Of a DNA stretch of 64,000 nucleotides, positions 9,158 to 19,497 are shown in pieces. Within the stretch, counting starts at the first letter, position 1. Every line of letters starts with the position of its first letter. The DNA is taken from positions 3,410,001 through 3,474,000 of the forward strand of contig NZ_AP022606.1 of assembly GCF_010728725.1 (NCBI RefSeq). The letters are read 5' to 3'. The translations under genes and the position numbers were made by a program. Origin of the DNA: Mycobacterium branderi (GTDB lineage Bacteria > Actinomycetota > Actinomycetes > Mycobacteriales > Mycobacteriaceae). The notes under the pieces are model-generated. The model saw only the letters and a program-made list of their open reading frames with translations, was not told the DNA's origin and did no database searches.

Positions 9158-9754
9158 GTGAGCGGTGACATGCGTTCGAACACGCAGGGTCTGAACCTCG
9201 TCGACTCGGTCTATGAGCGCTTGCTCTCTGAGCGCATCATCTTCCTGGGTTCTGAGGTCAACGACGACATCGCCAATCGGCTCTGCGCGCAGATTCTGCT
9301 GCTCGCCGCCGAAGACCCGACCAAAGACATTTCGCTGTACATCAATTCCCCGGGCGGATCGATCAGCGCCGGCATGGCGATCTACGACACGATGGTGCTC
9401 GCCCCGTGCGACATCGCCACCTACGCGATGGGCATGGCCGCCTCGATGGGCCAGTTCCTGCTGGCGGCTGGCACCAAAGGCAAGCGCTACTCGCTACCGC
9501 ACGCCCGCATCCTGATGCACCAGCCGCTGGGCGGCGTGACCGGCAGCGCGGCCGACATCGCCATCCAGGCCGAGCAGTTCGCCGTCATCAAGAAGGAGAT
9601 GTTCCGGCTCAACGCGGAATTCACCGGCCAGCCGATCGAGCGGATCATGGCCGACTCCGATCGCGACCGCTGGTTCACCGCTGCCGAAGCCCTGGAATAC
9701 GGGTTCGTCGACCACATCATCACCAACGCCCCCGTCAATGGAGAAGCCCGATGA
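9158..9754 (+). CDS. clpP1: ATP-dependent Clp protease proteolytic subunit 1
   Basis: 198 aa. One ring of the mixed ClpP1P2 tetradecamer, essential in mycobacteria, that degrades substrates fed by ClpX or ClpC1. Catalytic triad Ser96 (AASMGQ), His121 (LMHQP) and Asp170 (SDRDRW) is complete. GTG at 9158 follows an AAAGCAGG ribosome site. The stop overlaps the clpP2 start (ATGA), giving translational coupling of the two subunits needed in equal amounts. Confidence 0.96.
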   Translation: MSGDMRSNTQGLNLVDSVYERLLSERIIFLGSEVNDDIANRLCAQILLLAAEDPTKDISLYINSPGGSISAGMAIYDTMVLAPCDIATYAMGMAASMGQFLLAAGTKGKRYSLPHARILMHQPLGGVTGSAADIAIQAEQFAVIKKEMFRLNAEFTGQPIERIMADSDRDRWFTAAEALEYGFVDHIITNAPVNGEAR

Positions 9755-10386
9755 CTCCTCAGATCCAGCCGCAGGCTCGCTACATCCTGCCGTCGTTCAT
9801 CGAGCACTCGAGTTGGGGCGTCAAAGAATCCAACCCGTACAACAAGCTGTTCGAGGAGCGCATCATCTTCCTCGGCGTCCAGGTCGACGACGCGTCGGCC
9901 AACGACATCATGGCGCAGCTTCTCGTGCTGGAGTCGCTGGATCCCGACCGCGACATCACGATGTACATCAACTCCCCGGGCGGCGGATTCACGTCGCTGA
10001 TGGCGATTTACGACACCATGCAGTACGTGCGCGCCGACATCCAGACGGTGTGCCTCGGGCAGGCCGCCTCGGCCGCGGCGGTGTTGTTGGCCGCCGGTAC
10101 ACCCGGTAAGCGGATGGCGCTGCCCAACGCGCGGGTGCTGATTCACCAGCCGTCGCTGTCGGGCGTGATTCAGGGCCAGTTCTCCGATCTGGAAATCCAG
10201 GCCGCCGAGATCGAGCGGATGCGCACGCTGATGGAGACGACGCTGGCCCGCCACACCGGCAAGGAGGCCGAGGTGATCCGCAAGGACACCGACCGCGACA
10301 AGATCCTGACCGCCGAAGAGGCCAAGGATTACGGGATCATCGACACCGTGCTGGAGTACCGGAAGCTCTCGGCGCAGCCGGCGTAA
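9751..10386 (+). CDS. clpP2: ATP-dependent Clp protease proteolytic subunit 2
   Basis: 211 aa. Second subunit of ClpP1P2; in M. tuberculosis this ring docks ClpX/ClpC1 (known). Triad Ser107 (QAASAA), His132 (LIHQPS) and Asp183 (TDRDKI). The longer N-terminal part before the catalytic core is usual for ClpP2. ATG at 9751 overlaps the clpP1 TGA. Its TAA abuts the stop codon of mmuM with no spacer. Confidence 0.96.
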   Translation: MTPQIQPQARYILPSFIEHSSWGVKESNPYNKLFEERIIFLGVQVDDASANDIMAQLLVLESLDPDRDITMYINSPGGGFTSLMAIYDTMQYVRADIQTVCLGQAASAAAVLLAAGTPGKRMALPNARVLIHQPSLSGVIQGQFSDLEIQAAEIERMRTLMETTLARHTGKEAEVIRKDTDRDKILTAEEAKDYGIIDTVLEYRKLSAQPA

Positions 10387-11244
10387 TCACCGCAGCGCGG
10401 CGGCCAGCTCGGCGATGTCGGCCGGCCGCACCCGGCAGCACCCGCCGATCACCCGCGCTCCCGCCGAAACCCATTGCGGCACAAGCTGGGCCGAGAATCG
10501 CGACGGCCCGACCCAGGCGCGGCGGGCGCCGTTCCAGCGCTCTCCGCTGTTGGGATAGACGATGACGGGTTTGCCCGTCTCGGCCGCCATCGAGATCGCC
10601 GGCAGCACGTCGTCGGGTGAGCAGCAATTGACCCCGACCGCGACGATCTCCGGCACACCCGCCGCCACCGCGAACGCCTCGGCCAGCGGCTGCCCGGCCC
10701 GGGTAAAGGCGCCGTCGATCGTGTAGCTCAGCCAGGCCGGCACCCCCAGCCCACGGACCAGGTTCACCAGCGCCTCGCCCTCGTCGACGTCGGGCACTGT
10801 CTCCAGTGCAAGCACGTCGGCGCCGGCCTCGGCCAGCACCTCGAACCGCGGACGATGCCAGGACTCCAACCGCGCCACGGAAAGCCCGTATCGCCCGCGG
10901 TATTCCGACCCGTCGGCCAGCGCCGCGCCATACGGCCCGATCGATGCGGCAACCCAGGGACCCGCTGCTCTGGCCAGCTCGACGCTGCGGCGCAGCAGCC
11001 GAACGGCGTCCCTCCGGTCGATCCCGCGAGCGGCGAAACCGTCGAACGAGGCTTGATAGCTGGCCGTGGTCGCATACATCGCTCCCGCGCGGAAGAACGC
11101 TCGATGCACAGCCTCGATCTCCGCTGGCGCGTCCACTAACAGCCTCGCCGACCACAACGGGTCGGAAAGGTCGTTGCCGCGCGCCTCCAGCTCGGTGGCC
11201 AGGCCACCGTCGCCGATCAACACGGTATCCTCGGGCACGGCCAT
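10387..11244 (-). CDS. mmuM: Homocysteine S-methyltransferase
   Basis: 285 aa. Transfers a methyl group, probably from S-methylmethionine, to homocysteine to make methionine, by analogy with MmuM. Residues begin with the family motif LIGDGGLATELE. Zinc ligands are the Cys in GVNCCSP and the GGCCRV pair near the C terminus. Start chosen at ATG 11244; an upstream GTG is possible. Position between clpP2 and clpX matches Rv2458. Confidence 0.92.
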   Translation of the reverse strand: MAVPEDTVLIGDGGLATELEARGNDLSDPLWSARLLVDAPAEIEAVHRAFFRAGAMYATTASYQASFDGFAARGIDRRDAVRLLRRSVELARAAGPWVAASIGPYGAALADGSEYRGRYGLSVARLESWHRPRFEVLAEAGADVLALETVPDVDEGEALVNLVRGLGVPAWLSYTIDGAFTRAGQPLAEAFAVAAGVPEIVAVGVNCCSPDDVLPAISMAAETGKPVIVYPNSGERWNGARRAWVGPSRFSAQLVPQWVSAGARVIGGCCRVRPADIAELAAALR

Positions 11245-11488
11245 TCCCACGGGCCCAGGGTAGGGCCCGCGAATCGGTCCAGTAACGGCCGCGACACGCC
11301 AGGGACACGGCGGCGCGTTACGAGGCGCGCCAAGCGCCGTGAGGCGATATGTTCGCAGCAGACAGGCACGAATATCACTGACGCGATTCGGCCTTAACGG
11401 TCGCGTCGCGCCGGAGCAAGCGGGTAGCGTCGGGAAATACACGCGGCATACCACACGAACGGTGAACAGGAAGTAGGCCCCCAGCACC

Positions 11489-12766
11489 ATGGCGCGCATC
11501 GGAGACGGCGGTGACCTGCTGAAGTGCTCCTTCTGCGGGAAGAGCCAAAAGCAGGTCAAGAAGCTCATTGCGGGCCCCGGCGTATACATCTGTGACGAGT
11601 GCATCGACCTGTGCAACGAGATCATCGAAGAGGAACTCGCCGACGCCGACGACGTCAAACTCGATGAGCTGCCCAAGCCGGCCGAGATACGCGAATTCCT
11701 GGAGGGCTACGTCATCGGCCAAGACACCGCCAAACGCACACTGGCGGTCGCGGTCTACAACCATTACAAGCGCATCCAGGCCGGCGACAAGACTTCCCGT
11801 TCCGGCGAGCCCGTCGAGCTGACCAAGTCCAACATCCTGATGCTGGGACCCACCGGCTGCGGCAAGACCTACCTGGCCCAGACGCTGGCCAAGATGCTCA
11901 ACGTGCCGTTCGCCATCGCCGACGCCACCGCGCTGACCGAGGCCGGATACGTCGGTGAGGACGTCGAGAACATTCTGCTCAAGCTGATCCAGGCCGCCGA
12001 CTATGACGTCAAACGCGCCGAGACTGGCATCATCTACATCGACGAGGTCGACAAGATCGCGCGCAAGAGCGAGAACCCGTCGATCACCCGCGACGTCTCC
12101 GGCGAAGGCGTGCAGCAGGCGCTGCTGAAAATTCTGGAGGGCACCCAGGCGTCAGTGCCGCCGCAGGGTGGGCGCAAGCACCCGCATCAGGAGTTCATCC
12201 AGATCGACACCACCAACGTGTTGTTCATCGTGGCCGGCGCATTCGCCGGGCTGGAGAAGATCGTCTCCGACCGGGTCGGCAAACGCGGGCTGGGCTTCGG
12301 CGCCGAGGTCCGCTCCAAGGCCGAGATCGACACCACCGATCACTTCGCCGAGGTGATGCCCGAAGACCTGATCAAGTACGGGCTCATCCCGGAATTCATC
12401 GGCCGACTGCCGGTGGTCGCGTCGGTGACCAACCTGGACATGGACTCACTGGTCAAGATTTTGTCCCAGCCGAAGAACGCGTTGGTCAAGCAATACACTC
12501 GGCTCTTCGAAATGGACGGCGTGGAACTGGAATTCACGCAGGATGCGCTGGAGGCCATCGCCGAGCAGGCGATCCACCGCGGCACCGGCGCCCGCGGCTT
12601 GCGGGCGATCATGGAAGAAGTGCTGCTGCCGGTGATGTACGACATCCCCAGCCGCGACGACGTCGCCAAGGTCGTCGTGACCAAGGAGACGGTGCAGGAC
12701 AACGTGTTGCCGACGATCGTGCCGCGCAAGCCGTCGCGCACCGAGCGACGCGACAAGAGCGCCTGA
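11489..12766 (+). CDS. clpX: ATP-dependent Clp protease ATPase subunit ClpX
   Basis: 425 aa AAA+ unfoldase that delivers substrates to ClpP1P2. The N-terminal zinc-binding domain has Cys13, Cys16, Cys35 and Cys38. Walker A GPTGCGKT is near residues 120-127, Walker [10 protein letters not shown] near 181, and the C-terminal small domain contains the sensor-2 GARGLR. Separate from clpP1-clpP2, with its own 244-bp upstream region shared with the divergent mmuM. Confidence 0.97.
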   Translation: MARIGDGGDLLKCSFCGKSQKQVKKLIAGPGVYICDECIDLCNEIIEEELADADDVKLDELPKPAEIREFLEGYVIGQDTAKRTLAVAVYNHYKRIQAGDKTSRSGEPVELTKSNILMLGPTGCGKTYLAQTLAKMLNVPFAIADATALTEAGYVGEDVENILLKLIQAADYDVKRAETGIIYIDEVDKIARKSENPSITRDVSGEGVQQALLKILEGTQASVPPQGGRKHPHQEFIQIDTTNVLFIVAGAFAGLEKIVSDRVGKRGLGFGAEVRSKAEIDTTDHFAEVMPEDLIKYGLIPEFIGRLPVVASVTNLDMDSLVKILSQPKNALVKQYTRLFEMDGVELEFTQDALEAIAEQAIHRGTGARGLRAIMEEVLLPVMYDIPSRDDVAKVVVTKETVQDNVLPTIVPRKPSRTERRDKSA

Positions 12767-13076
12767 TTCGCGGCCCCGGCGGGGTGCTAGCTAATGTTAC
12801 TCATGCGTAGGTTTTGTTCTTAGACTTCGCATTCCAGCAAAAGTGATGAACACCACACTTCGCACCTGCACGCTTCCACGCCGCGCGTCTGACCTCGATT
12901 TTTGGACCGATAGCGCTACTGTGGTGATGGGCGCTGGCGTGAATGAAACCCTAAGAGCAGTGCAATAATCGGTACTGCCAGTGACATAAAACGCGGCCGG
13001 GGCTCACTCCGACGGCAGGTACCGGCAGGCGCACCGCAGAGTGCCCGTGCGATAGACAGCGACGGAAGGCGGGGAC
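12767..13076. other. Intergenic region clpX-korA
   Basis: 310 bp without a convincing gene. No promoter with acceptable spacing was found. TTACTCATGCGTAG at 12797-12810 resembles the palindrome CTTACTCATGAGTAAG found upstream of the ParB-like regulator at 60613. A transporter gene (Rv2456c) lies here in M. tuberculosis and is absent. Confidence 0.5.
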
Positions 13077-15035
13077 GTGGGTCCGAACGACAACGGAGCC
13101 AGGTCAGAATCTCATTCAGCCGGCACGGCCGCAGCCAAGCGGCAGAAGCTGGAACAAGTCGTCATTCGTTTCGCCGGGGACTCCGGTGACGGCATGCAAC
13201 TCACCGGTGATCGGTTCACCTCCGAGGCCGCGTTGTTCGGCAACGACTTGGCCACCCAGCCCAACTACCCGGCCGAGATCCGCGCCCCGCAGGGCACCCT
13301 GCCCGGCGTCTCGTCGTTCCAGATTCAAATCGCCGAGTACGACATCCTCACTGCCGGTGACCGCCCGGACGTGCTGGTTGCGATGAACCCGGCTGCACTG
13401 AAGGCCAACATCGGCGACCTGCCGCGCGGCGGGCTGGTGATCGCCAACTCCGACGAGTTCACCAAGCGCAACCTGGCCAAGGTCGGTTACCAGGACAACC
13501 CGCTGGAGTCCGGGGAGCTGTCCGAATACGTCGTGCAGGCGGTGCCGATGACGACGCTGACGCTGGGCGCCGTCGAGGCCATCGGCGCCTCGAAGAAGGA
13601 CGGCCAGCGGGCCAAGAACATGTTCGCGCTCGGTCTGCTGTCCTGGATGTACGGGCGGCCCATCGAAACCAGCGAGACCTTCATCCGCGAGAAGTTCGCC
13701 CGCAAGCCCGACATCGCCGAGGCCAACGTGCTGGCGCTCAAGGCCGGCTGGAACTACGGCGAGACCACCGAGGCGTTCGGCACCACCTACGACGTGTCTC
13801 CGGCGAAGCTGCCGGCGGGGGAGTACCGGCAGATCTCCGGCAACACCGCGATGGCGTACGGGATTGTCACCGCCGGCCAGCTCGCCGACATCCCGGTAGT
13901 GCTCGGCAGCTATCCGATTACGCCGGCCTCCGACATCCTGCACGAGCTGTCCAAGCACAAGAACTTCAACGTCATCACCTTCCAGGCCGAAGACGAGATC
14001 GGCGGCGTCTGCGCCGCGTTGGGCGCGGCCTACGGCGGCGCGCTCGGGGTCACCAGCACCTCGGGGCCGGGCTTGTCGCTGAAGTCCGAGGCCATCGGGC
14101 TCGGCGTGATGACCGAGCTGCCGCTGCTGGTGATCGACGTGCAGCGGGCCGGCCCGTCGACCGGCATGCCGACCAAGACCGAACAGGCCGACCTGCTGCA
14201 GGCGATGTACGGCCGCAACGGCGAATCGCCCGTCGCGGTGTTGGCGCCGCGGTCGCCGTCGGACTGCTTCGAGACGGCGGTGGAGGCGGTGCGCATCGCG
14301 GTGTCCTACCACACCCCGGTGATCGTGTTGTCCGACGGCGCAATTGCCAACGGCTCCGAGCCGTGGCAGATCCCGGACGTCAGCACCCTGGAACCCATCG
14401 AGCACACCTTCGCCAAGGCCGGTGAACCGTTCCAGCCGTACGCCCGCGACCCAGAGACCCTGGCGCGGCAGTTCGCAATTCCCGGCACTCCGGGCTTGGA
14501 GCACCGCATCGGCGGCCTGGAGGCGGCCAACGGGTCGGGCAACATCTCCTACGAGCCGGCCAACCACGACCTGATGGTTCGGTTGCGCCAGGCCAAGATC
14601 GACGGCATTCGCGTCCCCGACCTCGAGGTCGACGACCCGACCGGTGACGCCGAGTTGTTGCTGATCGGGTGGGGCAGCACCTACGGCCCGATCGGGGAGG
14701 CGTGCCGGCGGGCGCGCCGCAGGGGCATCAAGGTGGCGCACGCCCACCTGCGGTATCTCAACCCGTTCCCGGCCAACCTGGGCGACGTGCTGCGCCGCTA
14801 CCCGAAAGTGGTGGCGCCAGAGATGAACATGGGCCAGCTCGCGCTGCTGCTGCGCGGGAAGTATTTGGTGGACATCCAGTCGGTCACCAAGGTGCAGGGA
14901 CTGTCGTTCCTGGCCGACGAAGTGAGCCGCCTTATCAGCGCCGCGCTGGGCGGCACGCTGGCCGAGATCGAGGAAGACAAGGCGATGGTCGCCAGAATGG
15001 CAGCGGCGACGGTTGGAGCAGGAGCTGACGCATGA
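13077..15035 (+). CDS. korA: 2-oxoglutarate:ferredoxin oxidoreductase, alpha subunit
   Basis: 652 aa. With KorB it oxidises 2-oxoglutarate to succinyl-CoA with ferredoxin as acceptor, an oxygen-tolerant CoA-dependent TCA step used by mycobacteria on fatty acids (known). It is a fused gamma-alpha polypeptide: residues about 25-205 are the gamma domain (RFAGDSGDGMQLTG), followed by the pyruvate-ferredoxin alpha domain (GSYPITPASDI, FQAEDEI, TSTSGPG). GTG start; the four-base overlap ATGA with korB couples translation. Confidence 0.95.
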   Translation: MGPNDNGARSESHSAGTAAAKRQKLEQVVIRFAGDSGDGMQLTGDRFTSEAALFGNDLATQPNYPAEIRAPQGTLPGVSSFQIQIAEYDILTAGDRPDVLVAMNPAALKANIGDLPRGGLVIANSDEFTKRNLAKVGYQDNPLESGELSEYVVQAVPMTTLTLGAVEAIGASKKDGQRAKNMFALGLLSWMYGRPIETSETFIREKFARKPDIAEANVLALKAGWNYGETTEAFGTTYDVSPAKLPAGEYRQISGNTAMAYGIVTAGQLADIPVVLGSYPITPASDILHELSKHKNFNVITFQAEDEIGGVCAALGAAYGGALGVTSTSGPGLSLKSEAIGLGVMTELPLLVIDVQRAGPSTGMPTKTEQADLLQAMYGRNGESPVAVLAPRSPSDCFETAVEAVRIAVSYHTPVIVLSDGAIANGSEPWQIPDVSTLEPIEHTFAKAGEPFQPYARDPETLARQFAIPGTPGLEHRIGGLEAANGSGNISYEPANHDLMVRLRQAKIDGIRVPDLEVDDPTGDAELLLIGWGSTYGPIGEACRRARRRGIKVAHAHLRYLNPFPANLGDVLRRYPKVVAPEMNMGQLALLLRGKYLVDIQSVTKVQGLSFLADEVSRLISAALGGTLAEIEEDKAMVARMAAATVGAGADA

Positions 15036-16099
15036 CGGACCTGATCGGCCACGACCTGGGGTTGAGCGCGCTGAGCGGGGTGCCCACCACTGACCAGCCG
15101 CAGAAGGCCAAGGACTTCACCAGTGACCAGGAGGTGCGCTGGTGCCCCGGTTGTGGTGACTACGTCATCCTCAACACCATCCGCAACTTCTTGCCCGAGC
15201 TCGGGCTGCGCCGCGAGAACATCGTGTTCGTCAGCGGTATCGGCTGCTCCAGCCGCTTTCCGTACTACCTGGAGACCTACGGTCTGCATTCCATCCACGG
15301 TCGCGCGCCGGCCATCGCGACCGGGTTGGCGCTCGCCCGCGAGGACCTGTCGGTGTGGGTGGTCACCGGCGACGGCGATGCGCTCTCGATCGGCGGCAAC
15401 CATTTGGTGCACGCGCTGCGGCGCAACGTCAACCTGACGATCCTGCTGTTCAACAACCGGATCTACGGTCTGACCAAGGGCCAGTATTCGCCGACCTCCG
15501 AGGTCGGCAAGGTCACCAAGTCCACCCCGATGGGATCGCTCGACCAGCCGTTCAACCCGGTGTCGCTGGCGCTGGGCGCCGAAGCGAGTTTCGTGGGCCG
15601 CGCGCTGGACTCCGACCGCAAGGGGTTGTCGGAGGTGCTGCGCGCCGCGGCCACCCATCGCGGGTCGGCCCTGGTCGAGATCCTGCAGGACTGTCCGATC
15701 TTCAACGACGGCTCTTTCGACGCGCTGCGCAAAGAAGGCTCCGAAGAGCGGGTGATCAACGTCCACCACGGCGAGCCGATCATCTTCGGCGCCAACGACG
15801 AATACTGCGTGGTGCGTTCCGGATTCGGCCTCGAGGTGGCCAAGACCGCCGACGTCAGTGCCGACGAGATCGTCGTGCACGACGCGCACACCACCGACTC
15901 GGCCTACGCGTTCGCGTTGTCGCGGCTGTCCGACCAGAACCTCGAACACACCGTGATGGGCATCTTCCGTCAGGTCAGCCGGCCCACCTACGACGACGCC
16001 GCACGTGCGCAGGTGACTGCTTCCGCGGCGACTGCCCCACCGGACCGCTCCGCACTGCAAGCGTTGCTGCGGGGGCGCGACACCTGGACCGTCGCCTGA
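15032..16099 (+). CDS. korB: 2-oxoglutarate:ferredoxin oxidoreductase, beta subunit
   Basis: 355 aa thiamine-diphosphate-binding subunit. Contains the cluster-binding WCPGCGDY motif and SGIGCSS, and the TPP/Mg motif beginning [11 protein letters not shown] and ending near LLFNN. Partner of KorA. mobA follows after one base, so korA-korB-mobA is one transcription unit. Confidence 0.95.
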   Translation: MTDLIGHDLGLSALSGVPTTDQPQKAKDFTSDQEVRWCPGCGDYVILNTIRNFLPELGLRRENIVFVSGIGCSSRFPYYLETYGLHSIHGRAPAIATGLALAREDLSVWVVTGDGDALSIGGNHLVHALRRNVNLTILLFNNRIYGLTKGQYSPTSEVGKVTKSTPMGSLDQPFNPVSLALGAEASFVGRALDSDRKGLSEVLRAAATHRGSALVEILQDCPIFNDGSFDALRKEGSEERVINVHHGEPIIFGANDEYCVVRSGFGLEVAKTADVSADEIVVHDAHTTDSAYAFALSRLSDQNLEHTVMGIFRQVSRPTYDDAARAQVTASAATAPPDRSALQALLRGRDTWTVA

Positions 16100-16100
16100 C

Positions 16101-16715
16101 GTGGCAGCCGCTCCGGGCTCGTTAGCAGGGGTAGTGCTGGCGGGGGGCGCCTCTCGGCGGATGGGCCGCGACAAGGCCACTCTTGCGGTACCCGAGGAGA
16201 TTGCGGCGTCCGGCGGTGCCACGACCATGGTCGAGCACGTGGTCGGGATCGTCGGGAAGCGCTGCCAGCCGGTTTTCGTGGTCGCCGCGCCGGGACAGCC
16301 GCTGCCGGAGCTGCCGGCGGAGATACTGCGTGACGAGGTGCGCGGGCTGGGTCCGCTGTTGGCGACCGGACGCGGACTTCGGGCCGCTCGCGAGGCCGGC
16401 GCCCAGCGGGCGTTCGTGTGCGCCGTCGACATGCCGCTGCTGACCGTGGATTTGATCGACATGCTGGCCGACCGGGCCGCCGAGGTGGATGCCGAGGTGA
16501 CGTTGCCGTGGGACGGCCGTGACCATTACCTGGCCGCGGTGTACCGGACCGACCTGGCCGACCGGGTCGACGCGCTGGTGGCCGCCGGCGAACGCACCAT
16601 GCGTGCGCTGGTCGACAGCATCGATGCTCAACGGATCGTGGTGCCCGACTCCCGGCCGCTGAGCAATGTGAATTCGGCGGACGATCTGCGCTCGTTGCTG
16701 CAGTCCGGCCGCTGA
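16101..16715 (+). CDS. mobA: Molybdenum cofactor guanylyltransferase
   Basis: 204 aa. Joins GMP to molybdopterin to form the bis-MGD type cofactor. The nucleotide-binding loop [14 protein letters not shown] is at residues about 12-25, and VCAVDMPLL is the metal-binding DxP segment. GTG at 16101, one base after the korB stop. Orthologue of Rv2453c. Confidence 0.93.
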   Translation: MAAAPGSLAGVVLAGGASRRMGRDKATLAVPEEIAASGGATTMVEHVVGIVGKRCQPVFVVAAPGQPLPELPAEILRDEVRGLGPLLATGRGLRAAREAGAQRAFVCAVDMPLLTVDLIDMLADRAAEVDAEVTLPWDGRDHYLAAVYRTDLADRVDALVAAGERTMRALVDSIDAQRIVVPDSRPLSNVNSADDLRSLLQSGR

Positions 16716-16742
16716 GCGCCCACAATTCGGCGTTATTGTCGT

Positions 16743-16825
16743 CAATTCTTGGCTAAATTCTCGGCTCAAACAATGAATAATTCGCCGCCGGAATTGCAAT
16801 AATTGGCTATTAGTGCCAAGAATTG
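16743..16825. repeat. AT-rich inverted repeat
   Basis: CAATTCTTGGC at 16743-16753 and its exact complement GCCAAGAATTG at 16815-16825 flank a 61-bp AT-rich centre that itself contains partly complementary CAATTCGG/CCGGAATTG-type words. It starts 27 bp after the mobA stop. May be a terminator structure or the remnant of a small mobile element. Confidence 0.5.
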
Positions 16826-17295
16826 CGCGCATGGGGTGGACGCGAGGTCGGCAAGAGGCGGTTGATATTCCCTTGCGGTAGAAGGGATTACAGCCGGTCA
16901 AAGCTTGACCCGGCGCCGATACGAGGTGAAAAATTCGCTGGTTTCGCGCGGCGAATCGGTATCCAGTCACGCCGTCGCCCGCTGCCAGCACAGGCTCGCG
17001 GGTTTCTTCGCGGATCGGCATAGTGGTTTCGAAATCCGTTGTGGCACAGCATGGTTGGCGAACATAAGTGCTGAAACCGGTGGTAGCTCTCAGGTCTGAA
17101 TGAAGTTTGAAATGAAAAAGCCTGCAGTGCAGTGGATCTGAGTAATCCAGTGCATTGGCCAGTAGCGGGTCCGCGAACCGCACGGTCTCGGCGCGATAGC
17201 CGGCACGGGACGCGTACGGCCTTGCTGACACCGTGTCAGCCGCCAAACCGGCAGTTTGCGCCCCGAAAATCGGTGGCCTAGCTCACAATTTATGC

Positions 17296-17309
17296 GTGAT
17301 TTGGCTCAC
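17296..17309. promoter_or_regulatory. CRP-like binding site upstream of rpfE
   Basis: GTGA-TTTGGC-TCAC is an exact GTGA-N6-TCAC palindrome, the core of CRP-family sites (mycobacterial Rv3676 recognises TGTGAnnnnnnTCACA). A further TCAC lies at 17283-17286. It is 383 bp before the rpfE start, so either the promoter is distant or the site serves another transcript. Confidence 0.4.
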
Positions 17310-17559
17310 GGCGCGACGCTGAGTTTCCCGGTTTGACGCCGACGAAAAAGATATCCGTGACCTGGGAAGACAATTAACAGTGCCGGCCATAATGGGGTCG
17401 TTACCGAACCGAGATATGCGTGTCGCGTGAGATGACGAATGCAATCCGGTCTCGTACGGTCCGTGTCGGCCCTAAACGGCCACCCAAAATCGAATCCACG
17501 GACCCGCGTGTGAGCGGGGCTGCGAACGGCACGGCCGTCGCGCAGCCATCGGGCACTAG

Positions 17560-18252
<693 letters not shown>

Positions 18253-18268
18253 CCTAACGGCTACACAA

Positions 18269-18300
18269 GACGGTGCCGGGCCTTCGGGCCCGGCACCGTC
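18269..18300. terminator. Bidirectional terminator after rpfE
   Basis: 14-bp perfect stem (18269-18282 with 18287-18300) closed by a TTCG tetraloop, between the convergent ends of rpfE and the monooxygenase gene. Confidence 0.9.
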
Positions 18301-18302
18301 GT

Positions 18303-19454
18303 CTATTCAGGACCAGGCAACACGAACGCCGTCCGCGCCGCCACCGTCGCCAGATGCCGGGTCAGCACCCTCTCCGGCATCAGCACGCTGGCCCGCGCGG
18401 CGATGGCGCTCAGCATCGCGGGACGGGCGTTGATCACCCGCCCGATCAATGCCGCCTCACGGACGATCGAGGCGACCCGCTGTCTCCGGAAGGCGGCGAA
18501 CCGTGCGAACGCCGTCGGCAGGTCGCCGTCGCGCCGGACGCAGGCGGCCAGTGCCGCGGCATCTTCGAGTGCCTGGCACCCGCCCTGGCCCAGATGTGGG
18601 CGCATGGGATGGGCTGCGTCGCCGAGTACCGCGACCGGACCACGAGCCCAGCACCGGGCACGACTGCGGTCATAGAGGTCATTGCGCAAGATGTCGGCGG
18701 GTGCCGTCGCGGCAAGCATGCTCGGGACGGGCTCCGGCCAGCCCGCCAGCTTTCTCTGTAAGTACGGCAACTCGCCGCCGGGCGACACCCGTCCTTCCGG
18801 CGCCCGTTCGGTGGTGAACCAGTAGGTGCGGTCTGGCCCCATCGGGACGTGGCCGGTTTGCACACCGGGCCCGAGAGTCTCGCCGGCCAACTCCGGGTCC
18901 ATGGCGCAGGACGCGACCCCGCGCCACGCGGTATAGCCCGCGTAGCGGTGTGTCAGCGGGCCGTTGAGGTGCCGCGCCACCACCGAGCGGGTGCCGTCGG
19001 CGCCGACGACCGCATCAGCGGTGCGGGCCGTGCCGTCGGACAGCTCGAGTCGAACCTCTCCGTTGACGGCGACGGTAGCAACGGACCGCCCGTATTCCAC
19101 CGTGCCGGGCGCCAGTGCTGCGGTCAGGATGTCCCGCAGCACCGAGCGCTGCACCACCACCATCGGTTCCCCGAGAGCGGTGACCAACCGTTCGTTGGCG
19201 GGACGGCGCAGCCACGAGCCGTCGCGCCAGCGCAGCGCGCCGGCGGTGACACGACCACCGGCCTGGCGGACCTCGTCGCCGACGCCGATGTGGTCCAGCG
19301 CGGCCAGCGCGTTGGGCCAGATGCTGATCCCCGCCCCGGCCGATGTGTCGGTGCGTTCCTCGACCACCGAAACCTCGCGGCCACACCGCTGCAGAGCCAC
19401 CGCGCTGGCCAGACCCGCGATGCCCGCGCCTACGACCACGATGCGTTGCGCCAC
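18303..19454 (-). CDS. FAD-dependent monooxygenase
   Basis: 383 aa group A flavoprotein hydroxylase of the salicylate/p-hydroxybenzoate type. The Rossmann motif GAGIAG is at residues 8-13, the DG motif is in VGADGTRS (about residue 150), and the FAD-ribityl GD motif is in VLGDAAHPMRPHLGQGG (about residue 285). Uses NAD(P)H and O2; substrate unknown. No gene of this kind is at this locus in M. tuberculosis. Divergent from the S9 peptidase with 43 bp between, suggesting shared control. Confidence 0.88.
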   Translation of the reverse strand: MAQRIVVVGAGIAGLASAVALQRCGREVSVVEERTDTSAGAGISIWPNALAALDHIGVGDEVRQAGGRVTAGALRWRDGSWLRRPANERLVTALGEPMVVVQRSVLRDILTAALAPGTVEYGRSVATVAVNGEVRLELSDGTARTADAVVGADGTRSVVARHLNGPLTHRYAGYTAWRGVASCAMDPELAGETLGPGVQTGHVPMGPDRTYWFTTERAPEGRVSPGGELPYLQRKLAGWPEPVPSMLAATAPADILRNDLYDRSRARCWARGPVAVLGDAAHPMRPHLGQGGCQALEDAAALAACVRRDGDLPTAFARFAAFRRQRVASIVREAALIGRVINARPAMLSAIAARASVLMPERVLTRHLATVAARTAFVLPGPE

Positions 19455-19497
19455 ACGGCCGAACCTATCGTGTGCACGGCTGTGCTACCCAAGACGG

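Noticed and set aside
12902..12922. TTGGAC and TACTGT as korA promoter
   Set aside because: Only 9 bp between the elements, far too close for a sigma factor promoter.
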